From positions 62,001 to 126,000 of the forward strand of contig JAPDRN010000091.1 of NCBI GenBank assembly GCA_030247855.1: 64,000 nt of DNA. Reading direction: 5' to 3'. The stretch comes from Knufia peltigerae. Lineage: Eukaryota > Ascomycota > Eurotiomycetes > Chaetothyriales > Trichomeriaceae. The translations under genes were made by a program, and so were the position numbers. The number at the start of each line of letters is the position of its first letter. The stretch's first letter is position 1. Below are positions 43,041-53,058 of this stretch, in pieces. The notes under the pieces are model-generated. The model saw only the letters and a program-made list of their open reading frames with translations, made no database searches and was not told where the DNA came from.

Positions 43041-45752
43041 ATGTGGTGCCGACCTTGGGCGTATCTGGCCCTCATCTCTTCGTATGCCTTGGCTCAAAAC
43101 CCGTATCTGAACGCAGATGATGCCAATGACAACCGTCTACCCAATTACTCTCCAGCTCGGCCACCAGTGGTGCCATTGGCTGTCCGATCGCCTTATACAA
43201 GTGCATGGCAATCCACGGCAGGTAACAGCACGCTGAATTCCGGTGGTGTCCAGTTCTGGACGGGTGGCGGACTTGGATGGGAAGGAATCGTGACCGTCGA
43301 CGGCATCTCGTATGAGTACCTGGGTGTTGGGTCGAAATCTCTTCCCACTCTACCCTTGATCAAATCAGCTATTCCACAGGATGTCTCCTACGACAGCCAG
43401 TACTCGAACTATACTTTCCAAGCTGGTCCTGTCTTGGTCACGGCCAGCTTCTTTTCTCCTGTCATACCTAAAGATCTATGTCGAACAAGTATCCCTCTGA
43501 GCTACTTGACCACCTCTGTCGAGTCTCTGGATGGCTCGAGTCATGACGTACAGTTCTACAGCGATGTCAACGGCGACTGGATGGCACCTGAAGGCAACAA
43601 GACCTTGATCTGGGATCTGTACCAAAGCATCAGGTCCATCAATGGGAGCGGGGATGCCACTGATTCATCAAACCTCATCTACACATGGCTTTTCAATCTT
43701 TCGTCACAATACGAATTCGCCGAGGAAAGTCAGCTACCGTTATGGGGGAACTTTTCATACACCACAAGCCCTGGTCAAGCCAGCAACTTCAGCTTCCAAA
43801 GCGGCTATTCGGCGACGCTGAGATTCAACTACATCATGCAGCACTATCTCACTGATATCGTTGACGGCAACTATCGTGGTGCTCAAGACATGGAGCCCGT
43901 CTTCGCATTTGCCCATGATTTTGGTTCAACGACGTCTGCGTCTGTCCGGTACACCATTGGATCTTCTCAGACTCCCATCATGCGATACATCACCTCAGCC
44001 GGCGTCGTGCCCCTACAGCCATGGTGGACCAAATGTTACGGCGACCTCTTCTCGATGATCCAGTACCACTACAACGACTACGACAATGCGGCAGCGCTGG
44101 GCAACGCCTTCGAATCCCAACTCAAGTCCGACATCGACGCCTACTACGCGCCCGACTACGCCAACACGGCGGTCTACAGCAACAGCACCGCTTCCGCACC
44201 GCCAGTCTATCCGGATCAGAACATCGGAACAGACCAATACGGCCAGCAGTACTATTTCGACCCCGATTCGGCGTACGGATTCCTCAACCCCAACAACTTC
44301 AGCGGCATCGCGATCCCCGACGTCTCGGAGCCAGAAGCGTACTACTCTCTCGTCGCCCTGGCGGCACGACAGATAATGGGCGCCTACGTCCTCACCATCC
44401 CCCCGTCTCTAGACTCGAGCTCCAACCTCGACGAACCGCTCATGTTTCAGAAGGAAATCTCGTCCGACGGCAACGTCAACACGGTCGACGTCATGTTCCC
44501 GGCCATGCCCTTCTTCTTGTACGCCAACCCGGACCTGCTCCGGTACAACCTCAACCCGCTGTTCTACAACCAGGAAAACAATTTCTATCCGAACCAGTAT
44601 TCCATGCACGACCTGGGCTCGAACTTCCCAAACGCCACGGGCCACGTCGAGGGCAACGACGAATACATGCCGGTCGAAGAGTCGGGCAACATGATCATCA
44701 TGACGTACGCGTACTACGCCTTCACTCACGACACGGCGTACCTTGAATCTCACTACGCCATCCTGCAGCAGTGGTCTGAATATTTGATCCAGTATTCTCT
44801 CCTGCCGGGCCAGCAACTGTCGACCGACGACTTTGCGGGTCAACTCGCCAACCAGACCAACCTGGCCGTTAAAGGGATTGTAGGTCTGGCTTGCATGACC
44901 AACGTCGCCGAGGCCGTCGGTCAGGGGGCCAACTCTTCCAACTACTCGTCCATCGCGACGAGTTATTTCTCCAACTGGACCGACTTCGCCATCGACCCTT
45001 CGGGTCACCACACCATGCTCGCCTACCAGTGGAGGTCGTCTTGGGGGTTGCTGTACAACATTTTCCCCGCCAGGTTGTTTTCACTGTCCATCATCCCGGA
45101 TTTTGTCTTCGACATGCAGTGCGCTTGGTACCCGACCGTGAGTCAGGTTTTTGGTGTGCCCCTGGACAACCGTCACGCCCTGACGAAGAGCGATTGGGAA
45201 CTCTGGACGGCAGCGACGTGCGGTACCAGCACGCGAAGACTTTTCGTCAACGCCTTGGCGTATTGGCTCAACGAGACCAGCACAATGTTCCCCTTTACCG
45301 ATTTGTATCTGACAACAGGTACGGGGGCTTACCCAAACAGCGATTCAAGTATGAGTCCCATCGAGTTCATCGCCAGACCCGTACAGGGTGGATTGTTCAG
45401 TTTGTTGGCAATGTACGCCGCCGGTGGGACTGCCAACAAGTTCCCTTCTGCCGACAACAGTACTGCGAACGTGGGCGGGGGGAACGGAACAACATCATCA
45501 GCAGCAACAACGACACTCTCGTCTTATAGTTTACCCATGAATACAAGTTGGACGAGTATGCCCGCCTCGACTTATGCTTTTCCGAGCGAGACGAGTGAGA
45601 GTGCGAGTATCAGCGAGAGCCTGAATATCACTCTGACAACATCTGAATCAACCTACGTCAGTCCGAATTACTTGACTTACACCATGACGGGGCCACCGAC
45701 ATTGTCGACCGTCACGACGAGCTCCACGATGAGTACCACTTTCACGACGTAG
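43041..45752 (+). CDS. gtaA: Secreted glutaminase A (GtaA-like)
   Basis: A single exon. ATG 43041 starts a signal peptide (MWCRPWAYLALISSYALAQ) and gives 903 aa; an earlier in-frame ATG at 43008 would bury it. Fungal glutaminase A sequence follows, corresponding to the DUF5127, DUF4965 and DUF1793 blocks: SPYTSAWQSTAG and FWTGGGLGWEGIVTVDG near the N-terminus, then VDVMFPAMPFFLYANPDLLR and YMPVEESGNMIIMTYAY. GIVGLACMTNVAEAVG and HALTKSDWELWTAATC come later. The last 75 residues are a Ser/Thr-rich tail, probably O-glycosylated, without a hydrophobic GPI signal. Family members deaminate extracellular glutamine to glutamate and ammonia and are induced under nitrogen limitation. Codon use shifts to a more GC-rich style from about 44040 onward. 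The gene converges with the HET gene. Confidence 0.93.
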   Translation: MWCRPWAYLALISSYALAQNPYLNADDANDNRLPNYSPARPPVVPLAVRSPYTSAWQSTAGNSTLNSGGVQFWTGGGLGWEGIVTVDGISYEYLGVGSKSLPTLPLIKSAIPQDVSYDSQYSNYTFQAGPVLVTASFFSPVIPKDLCRTSIPLSYLTTSVESLDGSSHDVQFYSDVNGDWMAPEGNKTLIWDLYQSIRSINGSGDATDSSNLIYTWLFNLSSQYEFAEESQLPLWGNFSYTTSPGQASNFSFQSGYSATLRFNYIMQHYLTDIVDGNYRGAQDMEPVFAFAHDFGSTTSASVRYTIGSSQTPIMRYITSAGVVPLQPWWTKCYGDLFSMIQYHYNDYDNAAALGNAFESQLKSDIDAYYAPDYANTAVYSNSTASAPPVYPDQNIGTDQYGQQYYFDPDSAYGFLNPNNFSGIAIPDVSEPEAYYSLVALAARQIMGAYVLTIPPSLDSSSNLDEPLMFQKEISSDGNVNTVDVMFPAMPFFLYANPDLLRYNLNPLFYNQENNFYPNQYSMHDLGSNFPNATGHVEGNDEYMPVEESGNMIIMTYAYYAFTHDTAYLESHYAILQQWSEYLIQYSLLPGQQLSTDDFAGQLANQTNLAVKGIVGLACMTNVAEAVGQGANSSNYSSIATSYFSNWTDFAIDPSGHHTMLAYQWRSSWGLLYNIFPARLFSLSIIPDFVFDMQCAWYPTVSQVFGVPLDNRHALTKSDWELWTAATCGTSTRRLFVNALAYWLNETSTMFPFTDLYLTTGTGAYPNSDSSMSPIEFIARPVQGGLFSLLAMYAAGGTANKFPSADNSTANVGGGNGTTSSAATTTLSSYSLPMNTSWTSMPASTYAFPSETSESASISESLNITLTTSESTYVSPNYLTYTMTGPPTLSTVTTSSTMSTTFTT

Positions 45753-45942
45753 GGGGTGGGAAGAGACGGCACTGCTTTCGAGACGAATGACGAAATGAGA
45801 TAAAAGATTGAAGTTAGAAATGAAGTTGATATGACGACCGAAGCTCAAGTTAGTAGTTGCAAACCGTTACAATAATTCAAATTTTGCTGGCAGTACTATT
45901 TGGTGTCTCGAGTCATGACTTTTTGTATCCCATTGACCTATC

Positions 45943-47955
45943 TCAATTAAGATAGATGCTACTTTGATGTGACCTCTGTAGCATCTTTCTATCATCCCTA
46001 CAGGCACATATTACTATTCCGATACGTGAGCAAGGCGAAACGCTGTCATCAAGCACCATCCACACTAGCGTCGATATCCTGATTGCTAGCCATGTCTCCT
46101 GCTGCAATCGCGAGAGCAGCAGCGACGAATGGATGCGATCCAGTGTCAGGCCGCGGCCCCTGCAGTAGAGCTTGGCTGCTGACGGTATTTCGAAAGCCGT
46201 TTTCGGGCCATTGCATGTTGCCGACAGAATTGCACTCCAGCACGAGGCCTTTGTAGACCATCTGAGATGGATCCTCGTGGCCGGGCCCTTGATCTTGAGC
46301 AGAGGCGGAAAACTCGGGCCTGATTCGCTCATCAGATAGTCGGACAGCCCGATCAAGCCATTTTCTTTCGAGATCGAAATCTCCGCACCTCTCTCAGGAC
46401 GGTCCGCCAAATATGCCCATTGATGGAATTTGATGTGGCCGCGACGGCTAAGCCAAGACCAGGTGGGATAGCCTGTTCTGAGGCAGTCTGACCAAGTTGT
46501 ATCATCGTCCTGCTTCTGGCCAAACCACAGGAGAGCACCGAACCATACGTGTGCCCCGCGGTCCTTCAAGGGAACCCCCCATAAGGTTGGCAGAGTGGTC
46601 GACCTCAAGATGCCATGAAAAGCGTCAAGGATATCTGCATCATATGTCAATGTCCGCGATGTATACTCTTCAATATCCGCGAGCATTTCAGCACTTTCAT
46701 TCTCGACTTCTACTTCATCTCTGGGAAGTCGTGGTCTCAAAATTGCAGAAACGAGAGCCGGCCTGACATCGCGATGTTTAGATACGCCCCTGATCGTATC
46801 CTCGGACGAGATCTCTCCTCCACAATAGTAGTAAACTTGGTCTTCGGTGAAGAACAAACATCTTCGTGACAACCTCACTTCTTGAAATGTCCAACCCCTG
46901 GTCACCCATATTGACTTTGCCAATGGATGCGAGAGGTGAGGCGCTGTCAGAAGTAATTCGTGATGGCCTACTTGCAAAACCCGCGGAGGAACTCTAGCTC
47001 GAGATACGCCGTAAAGGCCAGAGTTCGATGAAGTGTCGGGGTCAGGGTCAATAGCCACAATTGTTGCGGTCGCGCATAGATATATCTGATCCATATTTTG
47101 AATCTGGACGTGTTTATCTGTCCAAGAAGGAATACAATAGCGATCAACCCACAAATATCGGCCGTGAAGATTTTTGACCACGGAAAGAGCATCTTCGACC
47201 GTTTGCGGTAACTTGGAAGGCAAATTTCTCGAATCGTCCAAAGAATATCCATTACAGGCTTCACTGGAGAGCTCGGAACCGTGCCAATGGCCCCAAACGT
47301 AGCTCAGTGCAAAGTACTCCATGTTCTCTTGCAACACTATTATCCGGCGAGTCTCGCAGTCAATCACGTAGCGCTCGAAGGTATCCACTGCCTGGGTTAA
47401 AGAAGATACGTTCTGGTAAGATCGGAAGCGGCTTCCTTGCAGCCAGGACCGGACTTCGTCATAGTTGATGCACATCTGTGATAGTTTCCGCCCACCCAAG
47501 CATCTAGAAGCTTCCGCCGTTGATGAGGTACCGGTGTGGACAATGACACCACCTCTTGCCGACTCATCAACGTGCAATTTTAGTGGGCTGTATAATGGCC
47601 TTGAACCTTCGGTTACCGCGACATAAATTTCATCCTCAAACCCTTCTGATCTGTCGTAGCACACTCTAAAGTGGAAAGGTGTCCGGCCGTTCCGCTGTTT
47701 GGGGTAGTATTGTCGTTGGAGGCAGGTCTTTGCCATGTCACAAAGTCCACATTGATCCAGAAAGCTCGTGCGGAGCCTTGAAATTGGCTTCGACCACCTG
47801 TCACTATCCCATTCGGAAGGCAAGTCGAACACTGCATCAAAGTCGATCTGAGCACATTCTTCGCATAAATTGTGCGTTGCATCGTAAGAGATGGTTGGGA
47901 CTGGCCGGCTGCACTCTTGCTCGTTGGTTGAGTGGTTGACCTCCGACATGTTCAT
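45943..47955 (-). CDS. HET-domain (heterokaryon incompatibility) protein, 670 aa
   Basis: A single exon starting at ATG 47955. The PF06985-type HET domain spans roughly residues 210-370. Its three hallmark blocks are present: EYFALSYVWGHW, then YLWVDRYCIPSW followed by QIQNMDQIYLCATATIVAID, then the closing RGWTFQE. The N-terminus has Cys pairs (CEECAQIDFD, CGLCDMAKTC) often seen in this family. The domain occurs in fungal proteins that trigger cell death after fusion of genetically different strains, and is distantly related to TIR domains. The C-terminal half has no recognised repeat or NACHT module, so this is a stand-alone HET protein. Most paralogues have no tested function, and a role in allorecognition is inference. 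Only 190 bp separates it from the glutaminase stop. Confidence 0.92.
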   Translation of the reverse strand: MNMSEVNHSTNEQECSRPVPTISYDATHNLCEECAQIDFDAVFDLPSEWDSDRWSKPISRLRTSFLDQCGLCDMAKTCLQRQYYPKQRNGRTPFHFRVCYDRSEGFEDEIYVAVTEGSRPLYSPLKLHVDESARGGVIVHTGTSSTAEASRCLGGRKLSQMCINYDEVRSWLQGSRFRSYQNVSSLTQAVDTFERYVIDCETRRIIVLQENMEYFALSYVWGHWHGSELSSEACNGYSLDDSRNLPSKLPQTVEDALSVVKNLHGRYLWVDRYCIPSWTDKHVQIQNMDQIYLCATATIVAIDPDPDTSSNSGLYGVSRARVPPRVLQVGHHELLLTAPHLSHPLAKSIWVTRGWTFQEVRLSRRCLFFTEDQVYYYCGGEISSEDTIRGVSKHRDVRPALVSAILRPRLPRDEVEVENESAEMLADIEEYTSRTLTYDADILDAFHGILRSTTLPTLWGVPLKDRGAHVWFGALLWFGQKQDDDTTWSDCLRTGYPTWSWLSRRGHIKFHQWAYLADRPERGAEISISKENGLIGLSDYLMSESGPSFPPLLKIKGPATRIHLRWSTKASCWSAILSATCNGPKTAFEIPSAAKLYCRGRGLTLDRIHSSLLLSRLQQETWLAIRISTLVWMVLDDSVSPCSRIGIVICACRDDRKMLQRSHQSSIYLN

Positions 47956-48774
47956 AGCACTGAGCGCGCGCTCTGCTGACGTATTTACTGGTTTGCTGCA
48001 ATCGATGGTGACGGCCGATGATTGTAGGATGACAGATATCAGAAGGCGTTGGAAGAGTGACGACTTTCGAGTTTCCTCATCACGTCTGAGAAGCGATGAT
48101 TCCTACCTATTTACCACATGTTTCGACATGAGGCTGTGCGAGTCCGAAATGGTTGGGACTTTTGGATTGACCAAAAGTCTTCAGGTGCTAGAGACCTTTA
48201 ATCCATGCCTCCCGTGACGGCAATTATTCCTCTGTAGCCATCACCTACCTTCGGATTGGGGAGCAATTGCATGCTCTGCATGAAACCAAAGGTGCTCGAG
48301 AATGCAGCTTCGACACTGCCACCAGCAGGGTTCTTTGGCACAACATGTTAGCCGAAGGGTGTGGTTCCCGAGACCTAAACACCTGTGTAACTGTACTTGA
48401 CACCCAGTAAGATACATCTAGGCTCACTGGGCGGAGTATCGAGGTATGATATTGGCCGGCGTTGCTGCATGCGCGAAAGAAAAGCCATCCTGTAGAAATG
48501 GCTGAAATGTGTTCGAACGCCTTGCTACAGTAGTGACGAGCTCATCGGGAAAGAAACGACTAGATGCTTGGCGCCACAAGACTATCTCGAACCTGTTTGT
48601 TTCTACGACGTTCCTACGAGTAAAAAACTGTACTATCATGGGAACGGCAATGGAATATCAAAAGTGATTCTTGTTTCATCATTTATTGATTGATGTTATT
48701 GAACTCTAGTCATAGAAACATAATGCACGTGTCTTTTTTTGTTCTGGTTTTGACGTGTTACGTAGGTCGAATGC
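47956..48774. promoter_or_regulatory. HET gene upstream region
   Basis: About 820 bp between the catalase-peroxidase stop and the HET start, both on the minus strand. It should hold the HET promoter and the katG 3' end. Frames of 60-108 codons here show no recognisable domain. Confidence 0.4.
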
Positions 48775-51060
48775 TTACAGTCTGGCGCTGGCCTTTCCTG
48801 GTTGCGAACCCTGGTGGACCTCGAATCGGTCGGCCATCATGACCTTGTCCCATGCGGCAACAAAGTCCTTGACAAACTTCTCGGCATTTTCAGGCTCGGC
48901 ATAAACCTCACAGATGGCGCGGAGCTCGGCCTGGGAACCAAAGACGAGATCGTTGCGCGTGGCAATCCACTTCTTCTGGCCAGTCTTGCGGTCAACACCC
49001 TCGAAGTACTCTCCGTCGGAGCTGGTCGACTTCCAGGCGGTGTTCATGTCGAGCAAGTTGACGAAGAAGTCGTTGGACAATTGACCAGGGCGGTTGGTGA
49101 AGACACCGTACTTGGAGCCATCCCAGTTGGCGTTTAGGGAACGGAGACCACCGACGAGCACGGCCAATTCTGGTGGAGTGAGGTTGAGCAAGTGGGCCTT
49201 GTCAACGAGGAACTGCTCAGTGCTGACACGAGGGCTGGACTTGCCATAGTTGCGGAAGCCATCGTGGTGAGGCTCGAGGTGTGCAAATGATTGTTCGTCG
49301 GTCTGCTCTTGCGAAGCATCGGTTCGGCCGGGAGTGAATGGAACAGATGCGCCAGAGGCCTTTTCAAGGGCAGCAGCACCAGCAAGGACGATCAAGTCAG
49401 CCAATGAGACCTTCTTGCCACCGCTTGCAGAGCCGTTGAACTTCTGCTGCACCCGCTCAAGGGCACTAAGAACTTGTTGCAGAGATGATTTGTCATTGAC
49501 TTCCCAGTTCTTCTGAGGAGCAAGACGAATGCGAGCACCGTTCGCACCACCACGCTTGTCGCTGTTGCGGTAAGTGGAGGCGGAAGCCCAGGCAGTTGTG
49601 ATGAACTTGGTGTTGTCCACGCCAGTGGCAAGAATCTCCTTCTTCAGGGAAGCAATGTCGCTGTCGTCAACGAGAGGATGGTCGACGGGAGGGATCGGGT
49701 CTTCCCAGAGAAGAACCTCTGAAGGAATCTCGGGGCCGAGCCAGCGGGATCGAGGACCCATGTCACGATGAAGCAGCTTGAACCAAGCACGGGCAAAGGC
49801 ATCGTGGAACTTGTCGGGATTCTCGAGGAAGTTACGGGAGATCTTCTCGTAGACTGGATCGAAGCGGAGAGAGAGATCGGTGGTCAACATTCTCGCGGGG
49901 TGCTTCTTGTTAGGGTCGAAAGCATCAGGGATGATATTGCCAGAGTTCTTGGCCACCCATTGGTTGGCACCAGCAGGAGACTTTTCGAGCTCCCAATCGA
50001 ACTTGAAGAGATATTCGAGATAGGCGTTGCTGAACTTGTTCGGGGTCTTGGTCCAGATGACTTCCAATCCGGAGGTAATGGTGTCTGGGCCCTTGCCAGA
50101 GCCGTGCTTGTTCTGCCATCCGAGACCTTGGTTCTCCATGGAGGTAGCTTCGGGCTCAGCACCAACGTTGTCAGAAGGAGCAGCACCGTGGGTCTTGCCA
50201 AAGCTGTGACCTCCAGCAATCAGAGCAACAGTTTCCTCGTCGTCCATGGCCATACGACCGAAGGTGGTTCTGATGTCGCGGGCAGCGGCAACAGGGTCTG
50301 GGACACCATCAGGACCCTCTGGGTTGACGTAAATCAAACCCATGTGGGCGGCAGCAAGAGGAGATTCGAGATCTCTTGAGTGGATATCTTTGTAATCTTT
50401 CTTGTGCTCATCTCCGTCGACGACGCCATGGGCGCCCTCAGGTACACCGGCCTTGCCGTCAGAGTAACGAACATCGTTACCGAGCCAGGTGGTCTCGCCA
50501 CCCCAGTAAACGGCCTCGTCAGCTTCAAAGGTCTCTGGACGACCACCAGCAAAGCCAAAGGTCTTGCAGCCCATGGATTCGAGAGCAACGTTACCAGTGA
50601 GCAACATCAAGTCAGCCCACGAGATCTTGTTGCCGTACTTTTGCTTGATGGGCCACAACAACCGACGAGCCTTGTCGAGGGAGACGTTGTCAGGCCAGCT
50701 GTTCAGAGGAGCGAATCTCTGTTGACCTTGACCACCACCGCCACGACCATCGGAGACACGGTATGTGCCAGCACTGTGCCATGCCATTCGGATGAAGAGA
50801 CCACCGTAGTGACCGTGGTCCGCGGGCCACCAGTCCTGCGAGTCGGTCATCAGAGCATGTAGATCTTTCTTGACAGCATCGTAATCCAAGCTCTTAAAGG
50901 CCGAGGCGTAGTCAAAGTCCTTGCCCAGGGGGGTCGAGACGGCGTTGTTCTGACGGAGGATGTTGAGTCTGAGACCCTCTGGCCACCAGTCGCGGTTATG
51001 CTGGCCACCGCCGCCAACGTTGGCTCTTCGGGTATCGTGCTTGACGGGACACTCTGCCAT
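48775..51060 (-). CDS. katG: Catalase-peroxidase KatG, bifunctional haem enzyme
   Basis: A single exon. ATG 51060 (MAECPVKHDTRR) gives 761 aa, normal for fungal KatG1; the frame is open 67 codons further but not conserved. The N-terminal haem domain has the distal motif FIRMAWHSAGTYR with catalytic Arg, Trp and His. It also has the proximal haem-ligand loop ALIAGGHSFGKTHGA. The Tyr of GLIYVNPEGPDG and a Met in FGRMAMDDEE are the expected partners of the Met-Tyr-Trp crosslink needed for catalase activity. The C-terminal domain repeats the peroxidase fold without haem (FITTAWASASTYRNSDKRGG). The enzyme destroys hydrogen peroxide. The protein ends in ARL, which fits the peroxisomal targeting consensus [SAC][KRH][LM]. 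Fungal KatG genes are generally thought to derive from bacteria by ancient transfer. Confidence 0.96.
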   Translation of the reverse strand: MAECPVKHDTRRANVGGGGQHNRDWWPEGLRLNILRQNNAVSTPLGKDFDYASAFKSLDYDAVKKDLHALMTDSQDWWPADHGHYGGLFIRMAWHSAGTYRVSDGRGGGGQGQQRFAPLNSWPDNVSLDKARRLLWPIKQKYGNKISWADLMLLTGNVALESMGCKTFGFAGGRPETFEADEAVYWGGETTWLGNDVRYSDGKAGVPEGAHGVVDGDEHKKDYKDIHSRDLESPLAAAHMGLIYVNPEGPDGVPDPVAAARDIRTTFGRMAMDDEETVALIAGGHSFGKTHGAAPSDNVGAEPEATSMENQGLGWQNKHGSGKGPDTITSGLEVIWTKTPNKFSNAYLEYLFKFDWELEKSPAGANQWVAKNSGNIIPDAFDPNKKHPARMLTTDLSLRFDPVYEKISRNFLENPDKFHDAFARAWFKLLHRDMGPRSRWLGPEIPSEVLLWEDPIPPVDHPLVDDSDIASLKKEILATGVDNTKFITTAWASASTYRNSDKRGGANGARIRLAPQKNWEVNDKSSLQQVLSALERVQQKFNGSASGGKKVSLADLIVLAGAAALEKASGASVPFTPGRTDASQEQTDEQSFAHLEPHHDGFRNYGKSSPRVSTEQFLVDKAHLLNLTPPELAVLVGGLRSLNANWDGSKYGVFTNRPGQLSNDFFVNLLDMNTAWKSTSSDGEYFEGVDRKTGQKKWIATRNDLVFGSQAELRAICEVYAEPENAEKFVKDFVAAWDKVMMADRFEVHQGSQPGKASARL

Positions 51061-53058
51061 TGCGTCTGTGGAATGTCTTCTTGTTTGATGTGTTTGAGGG
51101 AGAAGGGATGTTCTGGCGGAAGAAGAGGAAGCGGACAGGGCGTAAAAAGGATTACCCCGCGTCCTATTTGTATGAACTGCGAGCCCCTCGGAGCGTCCAA
51201 TGACCAGAATGGGATTTGTTTGCAAAAGGGTCTGTGGCCTGATACGAGGAACAGCCCACATTGCTCCTACAGTACAACTCCAGAGCTCGCTCTCGAATAC
51301 CGAATTTGGAATCGCAGGGCGATTGAGGGGAAGTTATTCGCTGTATCTAGCCGTTTTTGGACTAGCTCCTGTAGCTGGACAGTTGGCGGGGTGGAGGTGT
51401 CGATACAGCGACGAAAGAGACTCCTCCAATAGACAACAACTTGGTGGAATTGTTAGCAAGGCCATTGGTGGTCACCAGCTCAAAGCTAGATGTTTCTCCA
51501 TCAACCAACTCACCTGCGAACTCGTAGTCAAGGACGAGATGGAAGGGAAAAGAATTGATGTGTCAAGTCGAAATTGAGACTTCAAACCACGGTCAAGCAA
51601 AGGGTACAATGAGCACATACGACTGAGTACAAGTCCCCGATGGAGAATTGAAAGCGAAGTGGAAGAAGGAAGGAAGGTACTGTACATGCTATCGCTGACC
51701 TTGAGATGTCTCTAAATGCCAATGCCCCTCCTTTGCCTGCGAATTGTCATCCCAACACAAGTCCCGACGAGGCCGCGCTACCCCTCCCTCCATCTCCTCG
51801 AGCACGTCCCCGAAATGAGTACTTGTAGTCGTACCTAGGTAGGATCAGGGTTGTCCTATCTCGTCCTGTCGTTCCATACTCGTACCTCTCCACTCACCGA
51901 AACGCAGATCACGCAACTGTGTCCAGATATTGAGAATCTAAACGCGATCGAGACCACGGCAGACATTTTGCTGGAGAAGCCCGCAATGTGCCGCCAGTGC
52001 CGCAGCCAGTGCCGCAGCCAGACCATATATCGTGCATGTATTGCGAGCAATATCATTGGTTATACGCAAAAACTACCTAAGCTATTTTCATGGCGGGTAC
52101 CAGTGGAAGAATTGTCCCAAATTGAAACACCGACACCGTGACAGGGAACCTTGAGGTTCGAAACGGGTAACAATAGCGTTGATGGCAGATTTTGCTGATT
52201 CGAGGAAAAGAACACTACAGTATCAGAGAACACGACGTCGCCTAGCTTGTACTCCGTACCTCGTGAACGGATAATGCTTGGTGATGCTGACTTGGGCCAA
52301 TGCAGCTTTGCTCATCGCCGGGACACTCGCCTCCGGGACGTCTAGTTCGCTACTGGTAGAACAAGTACAAGACGTAGCATTTGACGTAGATGGACAAGCC
52401 CATAAGAAGAAAAAGTAGACATTGTCAGCAGGTGGGAACTATTCTTCGTCCAACGAAGCTCGGTTATTCGGTTATTGGCCTTAGTTGAATGTTGGCTCCA
52501 AAACAGAAACAATATTCCATACAGAAGAACGACTCCATCGTCATCGTCGACTCATAGAATTTGGTGCAGGTCTAGAAAGGCCGCCGACAGCATCAAAACT
52601 GTGCTTTTAGCCACGTCACGTAGACATGTTTGTACATGTTGTGGTGTTGCTCTCTATCTAGTCTAGATAGGTAGGCAGTGACTCAACAGATGACATTTGA
52701 TGACTCGTACCTTACAACAAGCTAAGCCTCAATGGCTGTGTGAATGTTACTACCACGAAGCAGTGTTACGATGGCGCTTTTGTTTTGGAAAAGCAAACAA
52801 TGGCGAGACTGTGTGACATGCGAGTCATCCATTGTTCCAGCCCAACAGTCATGTGTGGCCGCATCATCTGGCGTGGAATGTTATTCATAAGCAATTTCGA
52901 CTTGGTGACATATCCCTCACCACCCGCAGTTGGGAAAAAAAGGCTGAAAGTTGCACGCAGCTATTCTCTGTTTACCGTACCAACAGGCCAACCGGACCGT
53001 ATCTAGTCACTATCTTTCTCGTTTCGGGGCACCGACAGCGATACTACTAACGTCACAA
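51061..53058. promoter_or_regulatory. Divergent 2-kb intergenic region, katG / RNA cyclase
   Basis: Contains both promoters. Visible elements are a TACCTAGGTA palindrome (51832-51841), a short direct repeat of CCAGTGCCGCAG (about 51991-52022) and one TACTCCGTA (52250-52258). No gene supported; frames up to 125 codons overlap and lack domains. Confidence 0.5.

Noticed and set aside
44021..45011. Frames of 241 codons (+) and 200 codons (-) within the glutaminase gene
   Set aside because: Same shadow effect in the GC-rich part of a strongly supported gene.
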